Shown piece by piece: positions 1 through 8,298 of a stretch of DNA of 64,000 nucleotides (position 1 is the first letter of the stretch; each line of letters opens with the position of its first letter). Under the pieces are notes generated by a model. The model saw only the letters and a list, made by a program, of their open reading frames with translations, was not told where the DNA came from and made no database searches. The DNA is taken from NCBI GenBank assembly GCA_023413135.1, contig JAEZQK010000088.1:1-64000 (forward strand). Direction: 5' to 3'. Source of the DNA: Bacillota bacterium. GTDB lineage: Bacteria > Bacillota > Clostridia > Christensenellales > Aristaeellaceae. Both the position numbers and the translations under genes were made by a program.

Positions 1-283
1 AATATTGCCGCCACATACACCTCATCAGTCGACTTCGTCGACAGCTATCCCATCTGGCTCAATCGTCGCATTGCGAACGAGAGTTCGCACTGCTCGTTTC
101 GCCAGCCTCCTCCGCCTCGCTTCGCCCCTCCATCTGGCTCAATCGGCGTGCTGACTCGCTGCCGCTCGCATCACTTGTTTCGCCAGCCTCCTCCACCCCT
201 CCCATTTCCGCCACAGGCGGGGTCGGGGTTCCGGAGCCACAGGCGGCGCTTCGGCTTCGGAGTCCTCAAGGGGAAGCCTCTTC
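1..283. repeat. Right part of a MITE-like interspersed repeat, cut by the window edge
   Basis: The segment holds the inner hairpin GTCGACTTCGTCGAC (29-43), then two direct copies of a block that starts with CATCTGGCTCAATCG (about 51 and 131) and ends with CGCCAGCCTCCTCC. It finishes with CCTCAAGGGGAAG near 266. The same parts in the same order form a complete element at 15390-15728, and a shorter form lies at 61678-61800, so this is the right end of one family member. No open frame here looks like a gene. Confidence 0.7.
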
Positions 284-575
284 TGGCCGTTCATGTTCTC
301 CATTTCCAAAGCATCTTTGTTGGAATACGGGGCAATGATCCATCATTCATATTCCGAAACTTCTGTAGTTGACAATCCACTAGATATATTGTGTCAGGCC
401 AACGAGGACGCAAGGGGGAGTAGGGGGGATTTCGATTTCCCCCCTTACCTCCCCCCTGCACTCCCCATATCCCCCTTAAAACGACCAGGACCTTCGGGCC
501 CTGGACCCAAAGAGGAGGATGCGAATTGGCCAAAGGAGGAAATAGGGATTCAAATGCCAAAGCAACCCCCCATCG
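284..575. other. Intergenic stretch without a recognised gene
   Basis: It contains runs of G and C (about 410-480) and a short hairpin around GGACCTTCGGGCCC near 491. An open frame at 293-598 encodes a proline-rich sequence with no recognisable domain and no ribosome site, and I do not accept it as a gene. Confidence 0.5.
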
Positions 576-605
576 TTGACAATTTTGCACGTTTCTGAGT
601 ATAAT
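576..605 (+). promoter_or_regulatory. Sigma-A-type promoter upstream of the TetR gene
   Basis: TTGACA (576-581) and TATAAT (600-605) are both perfect consensus boxes, 18 bases apart. It would start a transcript about 120 bases before the TetR start codon and run through the palindrome at 654-684. Confidence 0.65.
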
Positions 606-653
606 GTCCACATGATGATATCGCAACCGACTGTTGATATGCAAATGGTGTTA

Positions 654-684
654 AAGTAAACAATTTCGTCGTTTTTGTTTACTT
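654..684. promoter_or_regulatory. Palindromic operator candidate of the TetR regulator
   Basis: AAGTAAACAA (654-663) and TTGTTTACTT (675-684) are exact inverted repeats with an 11-base spacer. They lie between the promoter and the TetR start. TetR proteins usually bind such palindromes and repress their own gene, so autoregulation is inferred. A weaker pair, GTCCAC (606) and GTGGAC (692), brackets it. Confidence 0.55.
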
Positions 685-732
685 CGCGTCAGGTGGACAT
701 AATCTGTTCTGTAACGATGGAGGAAATGATAT

Positions 733-1299
733 ATGGCCGTGAAAGAGAACCAGCGTATCCGCATGTCGAAGCATATGCTCAAAGACAGCCTGATCAGCCT
801 TTTGCACGAAAAAAGCATTCACAAAATCTCCGTACGGGAGATTTGCGATAATGCCCAGGTGAACCGCACCACCTTTTATAAATACTATGGCAGCCAATAC
901 GACCTGCTGGAGGGCATTGAAAGCGAGTTCCTGCTGAATATTGATAAATATCTGGGCCAGCCGTCCGATGAAACAGACCTTAACCGGCTGAAAAAAGTGC
1001 TGACCTATGCCCTGAACAATCTGGACCTGTGCAGGCTTTTGTTCAACAACAATGTGGACCCGGAATTCCCCGCCCGGCTGATCAGCCTGCCGCGCATTGG
1101 GGAAATGCTGTCGCAGCTTCTGGCTGACGGGTATGACGGTGATGAATTAAAGTACATTTCCGGCTTTATCGTACATGGCGGGTACAGCATCATCAAGCAA
1201 TGGATCAACAAAGAAAAACCGGAACAGCCCGAAACGATCGCAGCGATGCTGGCCGGTATCATTTCGAGGCTGTTCCCGTTTACATTGCCTATCGGATAA
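733..1299 (+). CDS. TetR/AcrR-family transcriptional regulator
   Basis: This 188-residue protein has the TetR layout. An N-terminal helix-turn-helix of about residues 24-60 contains the typical run ISVREICDNAQVNRTTFYKY, and it is followed by an all-helical ligand/dimer domain with no recognisable ligand class. The start is supported by GGAGG nine bases upstream. The 31-base palindrome in the leader suggests self-repression. It stands alone: the next gene is on the opposite strand and upstream lies only repeat DNA, so its target genes cannot be named from this window. Confidence 0.88.
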   Translation: MAVKENQRIRMSKHMLKDSLISLLHEKSIHKISVREICDNAQVNRTTFYKYYGSQYDLLEGIESEFLLNIDKYLGQPSDETDLNRLKKVLTYALNNLDLCRLLFNNNVDPEFPARLISLPRIGEMLSQLLADGYDGDELKYISGFIVHGGYSIIKQWINKEKPEQPETIAAMLAGIISRLFPFTLPIG

Positions 1300-1323
1300 G
1301 GTCTTATATCATATCATACCCTT

Positions 1324-2262
1324 TTACAGCATCATTTTCTCCAGCTCCGCCACGCCTTTCTTTTCCGCCTCGTATGCGGCAAGGATGCCGCTTTCCATCC
1401 TGTCCAGCAGCATGGGAGAGGGAAAAGCAGGATCGTTCCTTGCGTCGCGTACATCGTTTAGGTGCGCGGCTGTCTTTGCGTAGGCTTCCGCAGCGGGCTT
1501 GAACTTCAGGTTTTCGCCGGCAAGATAGTTCAGGTATGATGCGGCGCAGCCGCGCAGGTGGGCATAGGTGCCTGCATAGTACTGCGAGTTAAAGCCTGTC
1601 TGGTCCACGCTTTTGATCAGTGACGCCCAGGCCGGATAGGCATGAAGGCCGGTGGCGTTGCCAAAGCTTACTTCCAGCCCATGGGCATGGCAAATCGCCG
1701 CGGCCACAGCCCGGGGGGACAGGTCAAGCATGCTCTCGCCTGTAGGCTTGCCGGGTATCGTTACGGCCAAAATCGGTATCTCCCGCTTGCCTAGCTGCGT
1801 ATAGGGCATTGTGCCCCGGATGCCGCGGCAATCGATCGTTTCATATTCCTTGTTTTCGTCGTCGTAGCCCGCGATAAGGCCCCATTCCGGTATCCCGATA
1901 TCCCAGGCAATGGGCGCGCGGCCTTCGTCCACGGCGCTTTTGATGGCCTCGTGCGCCTGTTGGCGCCGCTCCTCCTCCAGGTTCTCCTGATCCCAAAGGC
2001 GTACGATATGCGTGCAGGAATAGCCGCAAAATTCCACGCCGGCTCTAAGTAGCGATACAAAGTCGAACATGCTCATGGCGCTTGGGCACTGTGCCTTTTC
2101 CACCCACATGCGAAAAGCGAAGCCGGACGCGCCTGTGATGATTTTCCTTTCGATCCCGCAGCCGGATGCATGGAGGGAGGATGCCAGCGCGTGTGTAAAG
2201 GAAAACGGGATTTCGCCCTTCTCCACGGGAAGCAGGTTCAGGTTTTCGATTCTGTTTTTCAT
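1324..2262 (-). CDS. BtrH-like/papain-fold protein, function unknown
   Basis: A cytosolic protein of 312 residues without signal peptide or membrane segments. Its N-terminal half has a Cys near residue 34, and the middle has AWDIGIPEWGLIAGYDDENK, resembling proteins with a butirosin-biosynthesis BtrH-like (C39-peptidase-related) N-terminal domain. The C-terminal half is helical. BtrH-type domains transfer acyl groups or are inactive peptidase folds; no activity can be assigned here. Its start overlaps the stop of the upstream AraC-type gene by four bases (ATGA), so the two are translationally coupled and probably act together. Family assignment is from memory of the motif and is moderate. Confidence 0.5.
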   Translation of the reverse strand: MKNRIENLNLLPVEKGEIPFSFTHALASSLHASGCGIERKIITGASGFAFRMWVEKAQCPSAMSMFDFVSLLRAGVEFCGYSCTHIVRLWDQENLEEERRQQAHEAIKSAVDEGRAPIAWDIGIPEWGLIAGYDDENKEYETIDCRGIRGTMPYTQLGKREIPILAVTIPGKPTGESMLDLSPRAVAAAICHAHGLEVSFGNATGLHAYPAWASLIKSVDQTGFNSQYYAGTYAHLRGCAASYLNYLAGENLKFKPAAEAYAKTAAHLNDVRDARNDPAFPSPMLLDRMESGILAAYEAEKKGVAELEKMML

Positions 2263-3122
2263 TTGTTATGCTCCTTTCTGACAATGGGGATCACAATTTT
2301 TTCAGAAAACGTGCGGCTGATCTCGCAATAGGCATCATAGTCCGGCCCGGGCGCGCGCGCATAGGGCGACATGGGCAGCCACTTTGAGTAGATTGCATCC
2401 CATGTGTTATGAATGGTTTCCACAAAGCTGAAGGCATCCGCAGGCGGCGTCGCGAACACGGCGTGCAACCCGGCCGGAACCGGCAGGCTGACAGTGCCCT
2501 CTGGCCCCGGCCGGTCCGTCCAAACGCCTATGATATAGGCATACCTGCCGCTTTCGTTGTACACGGAGCAGCCCACATCCTCGAACCATCCGCCGGCGGG
2601 CACGCCGGGCAGCGTATAGGCCAGGTGCCGCTCATGGTACCGGTTGAAGAAGGCGGGGATCGACCCGTGCTTCATTCCCGGCTCCATAAACAGCGGGTAC
2701 CCGCACAGCATCCGCTCCGGCAGCATCACGATCTCAGGCTCCGGCAATTGAAAAGGCGCGCCGAATGGCACCCGGAAAGGGCCTGTCAGGTGCAGGCTCA
2801 TGCCCGTGCCGCGGTACCGGCCCGGCGTGATGCCATGCTCTGCTTCAAACGCCCGTATGAACGTTTCGGAAGACTCGAAGCCCCATTTCACCGCAATGTC
2901 CACGATGGGCAGCTCCGTTTCCGCCACATCCTTTGCGGCCATGGAAAGGCGGCGCTTGCGTACATAATCCATGGGGGGAAGGCCGGTCATGCCCTTGAAG
3001 ATCCGGCTGAAGTGGTACATGGAATACCCCGCCGCACACGCGCATGATTCCAGCGGGCATTCCCCGTCAAGATGCCCCTCCATGAAGTCCAAAGCTTTTT
3101 GCATGTGCTCGGTGTATAACAT
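2259..3122 (-). CDS. AraC-family regulator with GyrI-like effector domain
   Basis: Residues 1-105 form the double helix-turn-helix of the AraC/XylS family (GYSMYHFSRIFKGMTGLPPMDYVRKRRLS and the second half with WGFESSETFIRAFEAEHGITP). From about residue 120 a GyrI-like effector-binding domain follows (IVMLPERMLCGYPLFMEPG, then YIIGVWTDRPG and a C-terminal IYSKWLP motif), the arrangement seen in Rob/SoxS-like small-molecule sensors. Length of 287 is typical. The gene leads a two-gene operon with the BtrH-like protein. It probably senses a cationic or hydrophobic compound and activates its own operon; the ligand is unknown. Confidence 0.88.
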   Translation of the reverse strand: MLYTEHMQKALDFMEGHLDGECPLESCACAAGYSMYHFSRIFKGMTGLPPMDYVRKRRLSMAAKDVAETELPIVDIAVKWGFESSETFIRAFEAEHGITPGRYRGTGMSLHLTGPFRVPFGAPFQLPEPEIVMLPERMLCGYPLFMEPGMKHGSIPAFFNRYHERHLAYTLPGVPAGGWFEDVGCSVYNESGRYAYIIGVWTDRPGPEGTVSLPVPAGLHAVFATPPADAFSFVETIHNTWDAIYSKWLPMSPYARAPGPDYDAYCEISRTFSEKIVIPIVRKEHNK

Positions 3123-3350
3123 CCCGTACCTCCGCTGCCCAACGAAAGTATAACATATATTTACATTCCGGGATTGATGTTTCTTGCTATGATTGCTTTT
3201 GTTATTGTTAATCTTTTAATTTCGGCGCTGAAGCTTAGTTTATGGCAATTAGCGCCGATATAAAAATTAAAGCTTAATAGTGCGTCACGGCATACTTTCA
3301 GGAAGGAATCCCTGAGGATCGTGTTCATGGCAGGCAAGGAGAATAGTTAA

Positions 3351-4844
3351 TTGGACATCTCAAAAAAGTTTCCCAGCGTTCCAAACGATATAAGCAATGC
3401 GGTTTTGCCCGATCCTTTAGCGGCAAAGGAAGGAGCGCCGAACATAACCGCACCCGAGCCGCCGCCCCCGCCGCCTAAGGATGCGGCCATCCGTGTTTCC
3501 ACCGATGCCAAAGAGCTAACGGCATTCCTGTATATCGATCCACCCCAAAACGGCGGCGCTGCCCCGACCCTTGACATGATGCAGGCCGAGCTGGCCGCCT
3601 CCGGCATCACCTACAATATCGATACAGAGAAATTGAAGGAACTCGAAACCGCGCCGGTCTATGGCCGCTTTATACCTGTTGCTGCCGGCATTGCGCCCGT
3701 GGACGGCGTGAACGGAACGGTAACCTTTAAGATCAGTACCGAAAAGGCCGCAACGCCCAAGGTCAAGGAAGACGGTTCGTTGGACTTTTATGACCTTGGC
3801 ATCGTCGAAAATGTGGCGAAGGGGCAGGTCCTTTGCCAGATCACCCATCCCACGGAAGGCACGCCAGGCATGTCGGTGAAAGGGCGGGAACTCAAGCAGA
3901 CAAAAGGCCGCCCGGTACCTTCGTACCTGGGCAGCAATACGGAGCTTACGGAAGACGGAACCGCCATCCTGTCGAAAATAGACGGCCAGGTCTCCTTTGT
4001 TGGCCATCAGATCCATGTGAACGAAACGTTTTACGTCAGGGGGAATATCGACCATTCCACCGGCAACATCAAGGTTGTGGGCAACCTGGTCGTCACCGGC
4101 GCGGTGCTGCCGGGGTTTAAGATCGAGGCTGCCTGCGATATCGAAGTGAGAGGCGTCGTGGAATCCTCCGCCATCAAAGCCGGTGGAAACATCAGGCTGC
4201 AAAACGGGATCATCGGCAGTGAACTTACCTGCGGCGGCGACGTAAACGGCCGGTTCATTGAAAACTGCAGCCTGTTTGTGGAGGGCGATATCCGCGCGGA
4301 ATATATCGTAGACTCAAGCGTCAAGTGCGGCAAAAACATCAAAGTGATGGGCAACAGGGCAAGGATCATCGGCGGCAGCCTGGTGGCGGGCCAGAACATC
4401 GAGGCGCGCGTTATCGGCTCTCCCGCAGGCATCCCGACCAGGCTGGAGATCGGCACCGACCCTGCCGTGCTCAAAAGGCAGCAGGAATTGGTGACGCAAA
4501 TCTCCGAACTGGAAAAATCCATTAATAGCTTGCAGCCGCTGATCACCATGCTCTACCAGCTAAAGAACGCGGGCCGCCTGACAAAGGAAAAACGGGAGAT
4601 CTTTGACAATGTCGGCTATAGCTTCGATACCAATACAAGGCTGCTGGAAGATGGAAAAAGGGAACTGGAGGAGATCAACGAATCCATTAAAGCACGTGGC
4701 TTTGGCCGCATTATCTGTACCGATATGATCCATTCGGGCACCGTGGCGGTGATTGGCGGCGCGACGTTCGCCGTGAAGGAGGATATGCCCTACGCCTCCC
4801 TGTATTACGCTGACGGCGCGATCAACAAAGGGATGGCGCGCTGA
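3351..4844 (+). CDS. FapA (DUF342)-family polymer-forming protein
   Basis: A 497-residue protein. After an N-terminal stretch with a short polyproline linker (PEPPPPPP, about residue 29) comes the FapA domain at about 60-340. It ends in a right-handed beta-helix with repeats such as GNIRLQNGIIGSELTCGGDVNG and VEGDIRAEYIVDSSVKCGKNIKV. A coiled coil follows at about 375-450. FapA proteins affect flagellar assembly in Vibrio, but in Clostridia they are widespread without flagella, and no flagellar gene is nearby. The start is TTG with a GGCAAGGAG ribosome site. A hairpin CGGCGCT/AGCGCCG (3223-3257) lies in the leader. It appears monocistronic. Confidence 0.82.
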   Translation: MDISKKFPSVPNDISNAVLPDPLAAKEGAPNITAPEPPPPPPKDAAIRVSTDAKELTAFLYIDPPQNGGAAPTLDMMQAELAASGITYNIDTEKLKELETAPVYGRFIPVAAGIAPVDGVNGTVTFKISTEKAATPKVKEDGSLDFYDLGIVENVAKGQVLCQITHPTEGTPGMSVKGRELKQTKGRPVPSYLGSNTELTEDGTAILSKIDGQVSFVGHQIHVNETFYVRGNIDHSTGNIKVVGNLVVTGAVLPGFKIEAACDIEVRGVVESSAIKAGGNIRLQNGIIGSELTCGGDVNGRFIENCSLFVEGDIRAEYIVDSSVKCGKNIKVMGNRARIIGGSLVAGQNIEARVIGSPAGIPTRLEIGTDPAVLKRQQELVTQISELEKSINSLQPLITMLYQLKNAGRLTKEKREIFDNVGYSFDTNTRLLEDGKRELEEINESIKARGFGRIICTDMIHSGTVAVIGGATFAVKEDMPYASLYYADGAINKGMAR

Positions 4845-4901
4845 GGAAGGCGGCCCGCAATTGATACGGTTGGCGGCGGGCCAATTGGTATAGTTTTTTT
4901 A

Positions 4902-5147
4902 TCACAAGACAGAACGCTGAAGCAATACTTCAGCGTTTTTCCTTTTTGCCTGGCGGGCAAAGTAATCTATCAACTCATCCGGCGTTGGTATATCCCCCTT
5001 CCTAGGTATCTTGGCCCATTGCGCCCGCACCTTGGGATCCCGGCTGTTCATCCCGGCCCGTATAGCAGCCTCCATCTCCCGCCGGACTTCACCCACCGTG
5101 GTATTGTTCTGCGCCGCGATTTCCTCAATGATATGCGTGAAACCCAT
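4902..5147 (-). CDS. Small Spo0A-C-like protein, copy 1
   Basis: An 81-residue soluble protein. The stretch IAAQNNTTVGEVRREMEAAI resembles the recognition part of the Spo0A C-terminal DNA-binding domain, a resemblance often noted for small clostridial proteins of this size; DNA binding is not proven. It shares the pattern I-A-x-Q-N-x-T, then EV, AI, G, DP, V, W, I and G-x-x-PTP with the 78-residue protein at 8031-8267, so the two are paralogues. It is divergent from an XRE repressor (5294), and the AT-rich gap between them probably carries both promoters. Confidence 0.6.
   Translation of the reverse strand: MGFTHIIEEIAAQNNTTVGEVRREMEAAIRAGMNSRDPKVRAQWAKIPRKGDIPTPDELIDYFARQAKRKNAEVLLQRSVL
4914..4940 (+). 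terminator. Intrinsic terminator after the FapA-like gene
   Basis: ACGCTGAAG (4914-4922) pairs with CTTCAGCGT (4928-4936), followed by TTTT. It serves the plus strand and lies within the 3' end of the convergent small gene. A second GC arm pair, GGCCCGC/GCGGGCC, lies just upstream (about 4853-4882). Confidence 0.7.
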
Positions 5148-5293
5148 CTCCTGTACTCCTTTTCATTTTGAATAATGTATATGCATCGTGTTTTTACCAG
5201 TATAGTACTATAGGGCTATATTTACAATACATAATGCAACTATTTTACCGCCTTAGGTGCAACTATAATGATTGCATGAAGGGTGGTAAACGG

Positions 5294-5608
5294 ATGGACA
5301 TACAAAAGCGAATCAGGCAGTTGATGGATCAAAAGGGATGGTCGGAATACAGGCTCGCGAAAGAGGCGGACTTGTCCCAATCAACCATTTCCCATTTGTT
5401 CAAAAGAAATAACGCGCCCACCTATCCCACCATCGAGGCGATATGCCGGGCGTTTGGCATTACCATGGCGCAGTTTTTTGCCGATGAGGGCGAGGCTGTA
5501 GCGCTCACACCAGACCAATCTGAACTCATGCTGTTATGGGGAACGCTTACAAAGGAACAGCGGCAAATTGTTATAAGTACTATGAAGAATTTTAACAGCA
5601 ATGATTGA
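5294..5608 (+). CDS. XRE-family repressor-like regulator, copy 1
   Basis: A 104-residue protein with an N-terminal Cro/C1 helix-turn-helix at about residues 4-60 (MDQKGWSEYRLAKEADLSQS, then PTIEAICRAFGITMAQFFAD) and a short helical C-terminal tail (LTKEQRQIVISTMKNF). I choose ATG 5294, preceded by AAGGGTGGTAAA, over the longer open frame that would start inside the AT-rich promoter region. It has the same length and domain order as the XRE protein at 7505-7816 and is likewise divergent from a Spo0A-C-like small gene. Autoregulation from the shared intergenic region is likely but inferred. Confidence 0.82.
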   Translation: MDIQKRIRQLMDQKGWSEYRLAKEADLSQSTISHLFKRNNAPTYPTIEAICRAFGITMAQFFADEGEAVALTPDQSELMLLWGTLTKEQRQIVISTMKNFNSND

Positions 5609-5631
5609 CGAGCGCATACATAAAAAGACCG

Positions 5632-5662
5632 CAGGCTCCGGTACGGGGCTTGCGGTCTTTTT
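5632..5662 (+). terminator. Intrinsic terminator after XRE copy 1
   Basis: AAAAAGACCGCA pairs with TGCGGTCTTTTT around a GC-rich loop; the U-tract is on the plus strand. The stem is symmetrical enough to work in both directions. Confidence 0.85.
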
Positions 5663-5785
5663 GGCAACGAATGTATCAATTGAGCCTATTCGTCGAAGTG
5701 GACTGCGATAATGGTTAGTGGACTTTCAACTGCAAAAGTTATATATCTCATAATCCCTGGGGAGAAGTCAATAAACAAACAACGC

Positions 5786-5811
5786 CGTAGGGGCGATTAG
5801 CAATCGCCCGC
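5786..5811 (+). repeat. Short palindromic repeat (GGGCGATT...AATCGCCC family)
   Basis: The unit CGTAGGGGCGATT-AGC-AATCGCCCGC is a hairpin found again at 26381, 45357, 45455, 51136 and 51188, with the variant GGGCGAAC/GTTCGCCC at 11587-11919. The bases just after it (CATGTTGCGGTCAGGA) match, in inverse orientation, the flank of the copy at 51188. Confidence 0.75.
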
Positions 5812-5935
5812 ATGTTGCGGTCAGGATAGCTGCAATTGCATGGTCCCGCCTTCCTATCTATCGCCGGGGAGAAATTTCCTGTATCGTATAAATGAATTGT
5901 AAATGGAAATCATAAGGAGGGAGGTGAAGGGGTAT

Positions 5936-7342
5936 ATGGATATGATGGCAAGTACTCCTGTTCAGGAGCAGACTATAGAACCGGGAATAAGGGTAAGCAT
6001 GAATAATAGAACCTTCTCCGATGATAAATTCGGCAGGAGGGAATTTGCAGACCAGTTGAACCAAATGATACAAAACAGCAATATGTTTAAAGAAAACGAG
6101 TCTTTCACCATTGCGGTGGATGCATCCTGGGGAATGGGAAAGACCCAGTTTCTTCATATGTGGCGCCATATGCTCGATGAGCTGGAACACCCTTACCATT
6201 CCGGCGTAATCTACTACAACGCCTGGGAGAATGATGATTGCGATAATGCATTGACTCCCTTGATTTTAAATATCTGCAAAGCCTATAGCAGGCAAAAGAG
6301 CGAAGATGAAAAAAGCCTTGACTTCATGCGCAAGCTGCTGAAAGTCGGCTTTCTGGCCACAATTGAAATGGCATCCCTGGCCTTTCCCCCCATTTCTATC
6401 TTAAAAGAAACAAGTAAGGTAGCGCTGGAGACACTTGCTGAAAAGAAGGCCCACAGAGCCTTTGACATGTACAAAAATCATATCAGTGCAAAGGAAGAAT
6501 TCAGGGATGTCATCAGCTCTTTGGCCGGAGACAGGAAACTGATCATCATCATCGATGAATTGGACCGGTGCCGTCCCACCTTTGCCGTGGAAACCCTTGA
6601 AATAGCGAAGCACTTTTTCAACATACCCAACGTAATCTTCGTATTTGCATTGGATATGCGCCAGCTTGCCAGATCCATCGCAACAACCTATGGACAGGGT
6701 ATGGATGCGTCCGGATATCTGGCCAGATTTTTCGATGTGCAGATACAGCTGAATTATCCAACGGCAGAGCAATACATGAGGTGCTTGCCAGCCAACGCCT
6801 TTCCATCTGATGCAAACTCCCTTGTTATCCTGGATCAAGTGATTCGTCAATTTTCACTGTCTGCCCGGGAAGCGATCATGCTCCTGCGCATCTTCAGCAG
6901 TTTCAGGCCTGCCATTGGCATTGGTCAGCATATGGAATATGCCTGCCAGTTTTATCTGGTGCTGTTGGCAGTCAAGTATAAGGAACCGCTTTTATTCGGG
7001 AAAATCCTTAAGGGTGATGCGGAAGCATTAAAAGCATCCCGTTTTTTTATGCAAGGTACGAGGATATTGGAATACTTACAGTTCGCCCTTGATCTTGCAC
7101 CGGTAGCAATAAACCTTATGGATGCAAAGCTTGACAAAATAGCCAGGACAAAAGTCCACAGCAAAACCGGCGGCCATGTGCGCCTCCTTTTAGCCCGTTA
7201 TTTTCAAAAACACGCCATGATCAATGAGCCGGAAGAACGCCTGTTTGGAACCGTTCTTCATGAATGGATGGAGGTGTTTCTGGCAAGGGGGAACACTCCC
7301 ATGGATCGAAGCGCTTCACAGCATTATAATAAAAGCTGCTGA
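5936..7342 (+). CDS. KAP-family P-loop NTPase
   Basis: A 468-residue NTPase of the KAP class. Walker A is at residues 61-72 (VDASWGMGKTQF) with the tryptophan-glycine typical of KAP proteins. Walker B is at 201-210 (LIIIIDELDR) with the acidic pair that coordinates magnesium and activates water. A hydrophobic stretch at about 138-160 sits between them, where KAP proteins often carry membrane helices. Known members include the phage-exclusion protein PifA and eukaryotic Kidins220. The start at 5936 is set by AAGGAGGGAGGTGAAGG. It lies alone between two mirror-image XRE/small-protein modules, which suggests a controlled defence or membrane-signalling role; this is inference. Confidence 0.85.
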   Translation: MDMMASTPVQEQTIEPGIRVSMNNRTFSDDKFGRREFADQLNQMIQNSNMFKENESFTIAVDASWGMGKTQFLHMWRHMLDELEHPYHSGVIYYNAWENDDCDNALTPLILNICKAYSRQKSEDEKSLDFMRKLLKVGFLATIEMASLAFPPISILKETSKVALETLAEKKAHRAFDMYKNHISAKEEFRDVISSLAGDRKLIIIIDELDRCRPTFAVETLEIAKHFFNIPNVIFVFALDMRQLARSIATTYGQGMDASGYLARFFDVQIQLNYPTAEQYMRCLPANAFPSDANSLVILDQVIRQFSLSAREAIMLLRIFSSFRPAIGIGQHMEYACQFYLVLLAVKYKEPLLFGKILKGDAEALKASRFFMQGTRILEYLQFALDLAPVAINLMDAKLDKIARTKVHSKTGGHVRLLLARYFQKHAMINEPEERLFGTVLHEWMEVFLARGNTPMDRSASQHYNKSC

Positions 7343-7504
7343 ATTTAGAACCTTTCTATCCGGCGCGGAGAGCCGCATATATAAAATCCAACAGCCGGAA
7401 AACAAAGCCCCTCTCTTACTGCGGCGCCATAGCCGAAAACACCGCCGGTCCCCACAGCACCGCCGGCCTTCATGCGCTGCATATAAACTAACGCAGCCCA
7501 TCCC

Positions 7505-7816
7505 TCATTTTCTATTCAACGAATCCAGCAGATCAAGGATAAGATTCTTATCATGCCCGTCGAGCGTATTCCATTTTTGCACCAGCCGCCACTGCGCATC
7601 TGTCAATCCCGTTGCATTTTCGGCATGAAAAAACTGCGCAAGCGTAAGCCCCATGCCGGCGCATATGCTTTCCAGCGTAGTGATCGAAGGCTCCGTATCA
7701 CGCTTAAACATATTCCGAACGGTTGACCAGGGAATACCCGCCTCCTTGGCCACCTTGTAAATCGTCCAGCCCCGTTCATCCATAATCGCCTGCAGCCGTG
7801 CCTTAACATCCATCAT
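7505..7816 (-). CDS. XRE-family repressor-like regulator, copy 2
   Basis: A 103-residue protein with a Cro/C1 helix-turn-helix (MDERGWTIYKVAKEAGIPWS, then TTLESICAGMGLTLAQFFHA) and a helical C-terminus (LDGHDKNLILDLLDSLNRK). It matches copy 1 at 5294-5608 in length, in position of the helix-turn-helix and in the AQFF motif. The start chosen (7816, or 7813) follows GGGTGAAG; the longer frame runs into the intergenic promoter. It is divergent from the small Spo0A-C-like gene at 8031 and convergent with the KAP NTPase. Confidence 0.82.
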   Translation of the reverse strand: MMDVKARLQAIMDERGWTIYKVAKEAGIPWSTVRNMFKRDTEPSITTLESICAGMGLTLAQFFHAENATGLTDAQWRLVQKWNTLDGHDKNLILDLLDSLNRK

Positions 7817-8030
7817 CTTCACCCAGTACCATTCTATATGTATATTGTGTCTTGTAAAATGGGCTAGATAGCCGACATTATATCGGCGCATATGACTGTA
7901 TTCTATCTGACATTTTGCTTGCTATTATGGGAAAATATGCATATAATGTACGTGCAAACATGACGATAACGGAGGGTTTCCTATCATTAAAGGTCAAATC
8001 GGCTATTCATTTTAATAAAAGGAGCAAGAC

Positions 8031-8267
8031 ATGGATTACAAAAGAGAACAGGCGCTGGAAGCCATCAAAATGGTCGCACTGCAAAATGGCACATCTGAAG
8101 ATGAGGTTTATCAGGAGATAGGGCGCGCAATCGGAAGCGGCCTTTCCAATCCCGACCCTGAAGTAAAGGAAATGTGGCGGCAGATTTCTTGCCAGGGGAA
8201 AACGCCAACCCCGGAGGATGTAATTTTATACGTCATAGAGAGCCTGTCTGATATGCATATGGATTGA
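8031..8267 (+). CDS. Small Spo0A-C-like protein, copy 2
   Basis: A 78-residue soluble protein, paralogue of 4902-5147: VALQNGTSEDEVYQEIGRAI aligns with IAAQNNTTVGEVRREMEAAI, and both continue with a DP-V-W-I pattern and G-x-x-PTP. AAAGGAGC gives a good ribosome site. Its role is unknown. The repeated pairing with an XRE gene, always divergent, suggests a two-part regulatory cassette. Confidence 0.6.
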   Translation: MDYKREQALEAIKMVALQNGTSEDEVYQEIGRAIGSGLSNPDPEVKEMWRQISCQGKTPTPEDVILYVIESLSDMHMD

Positions 8268-8298
8268 TCTCTGATGGATGATCTGCTATAAATCTGCG

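Noticed and set aside
293..598. Proline-rich open frame of 101 residues
   Set aside because: No ribosome site, no domain, and composition follows the G/C runs of the intergenic repeat DNA.
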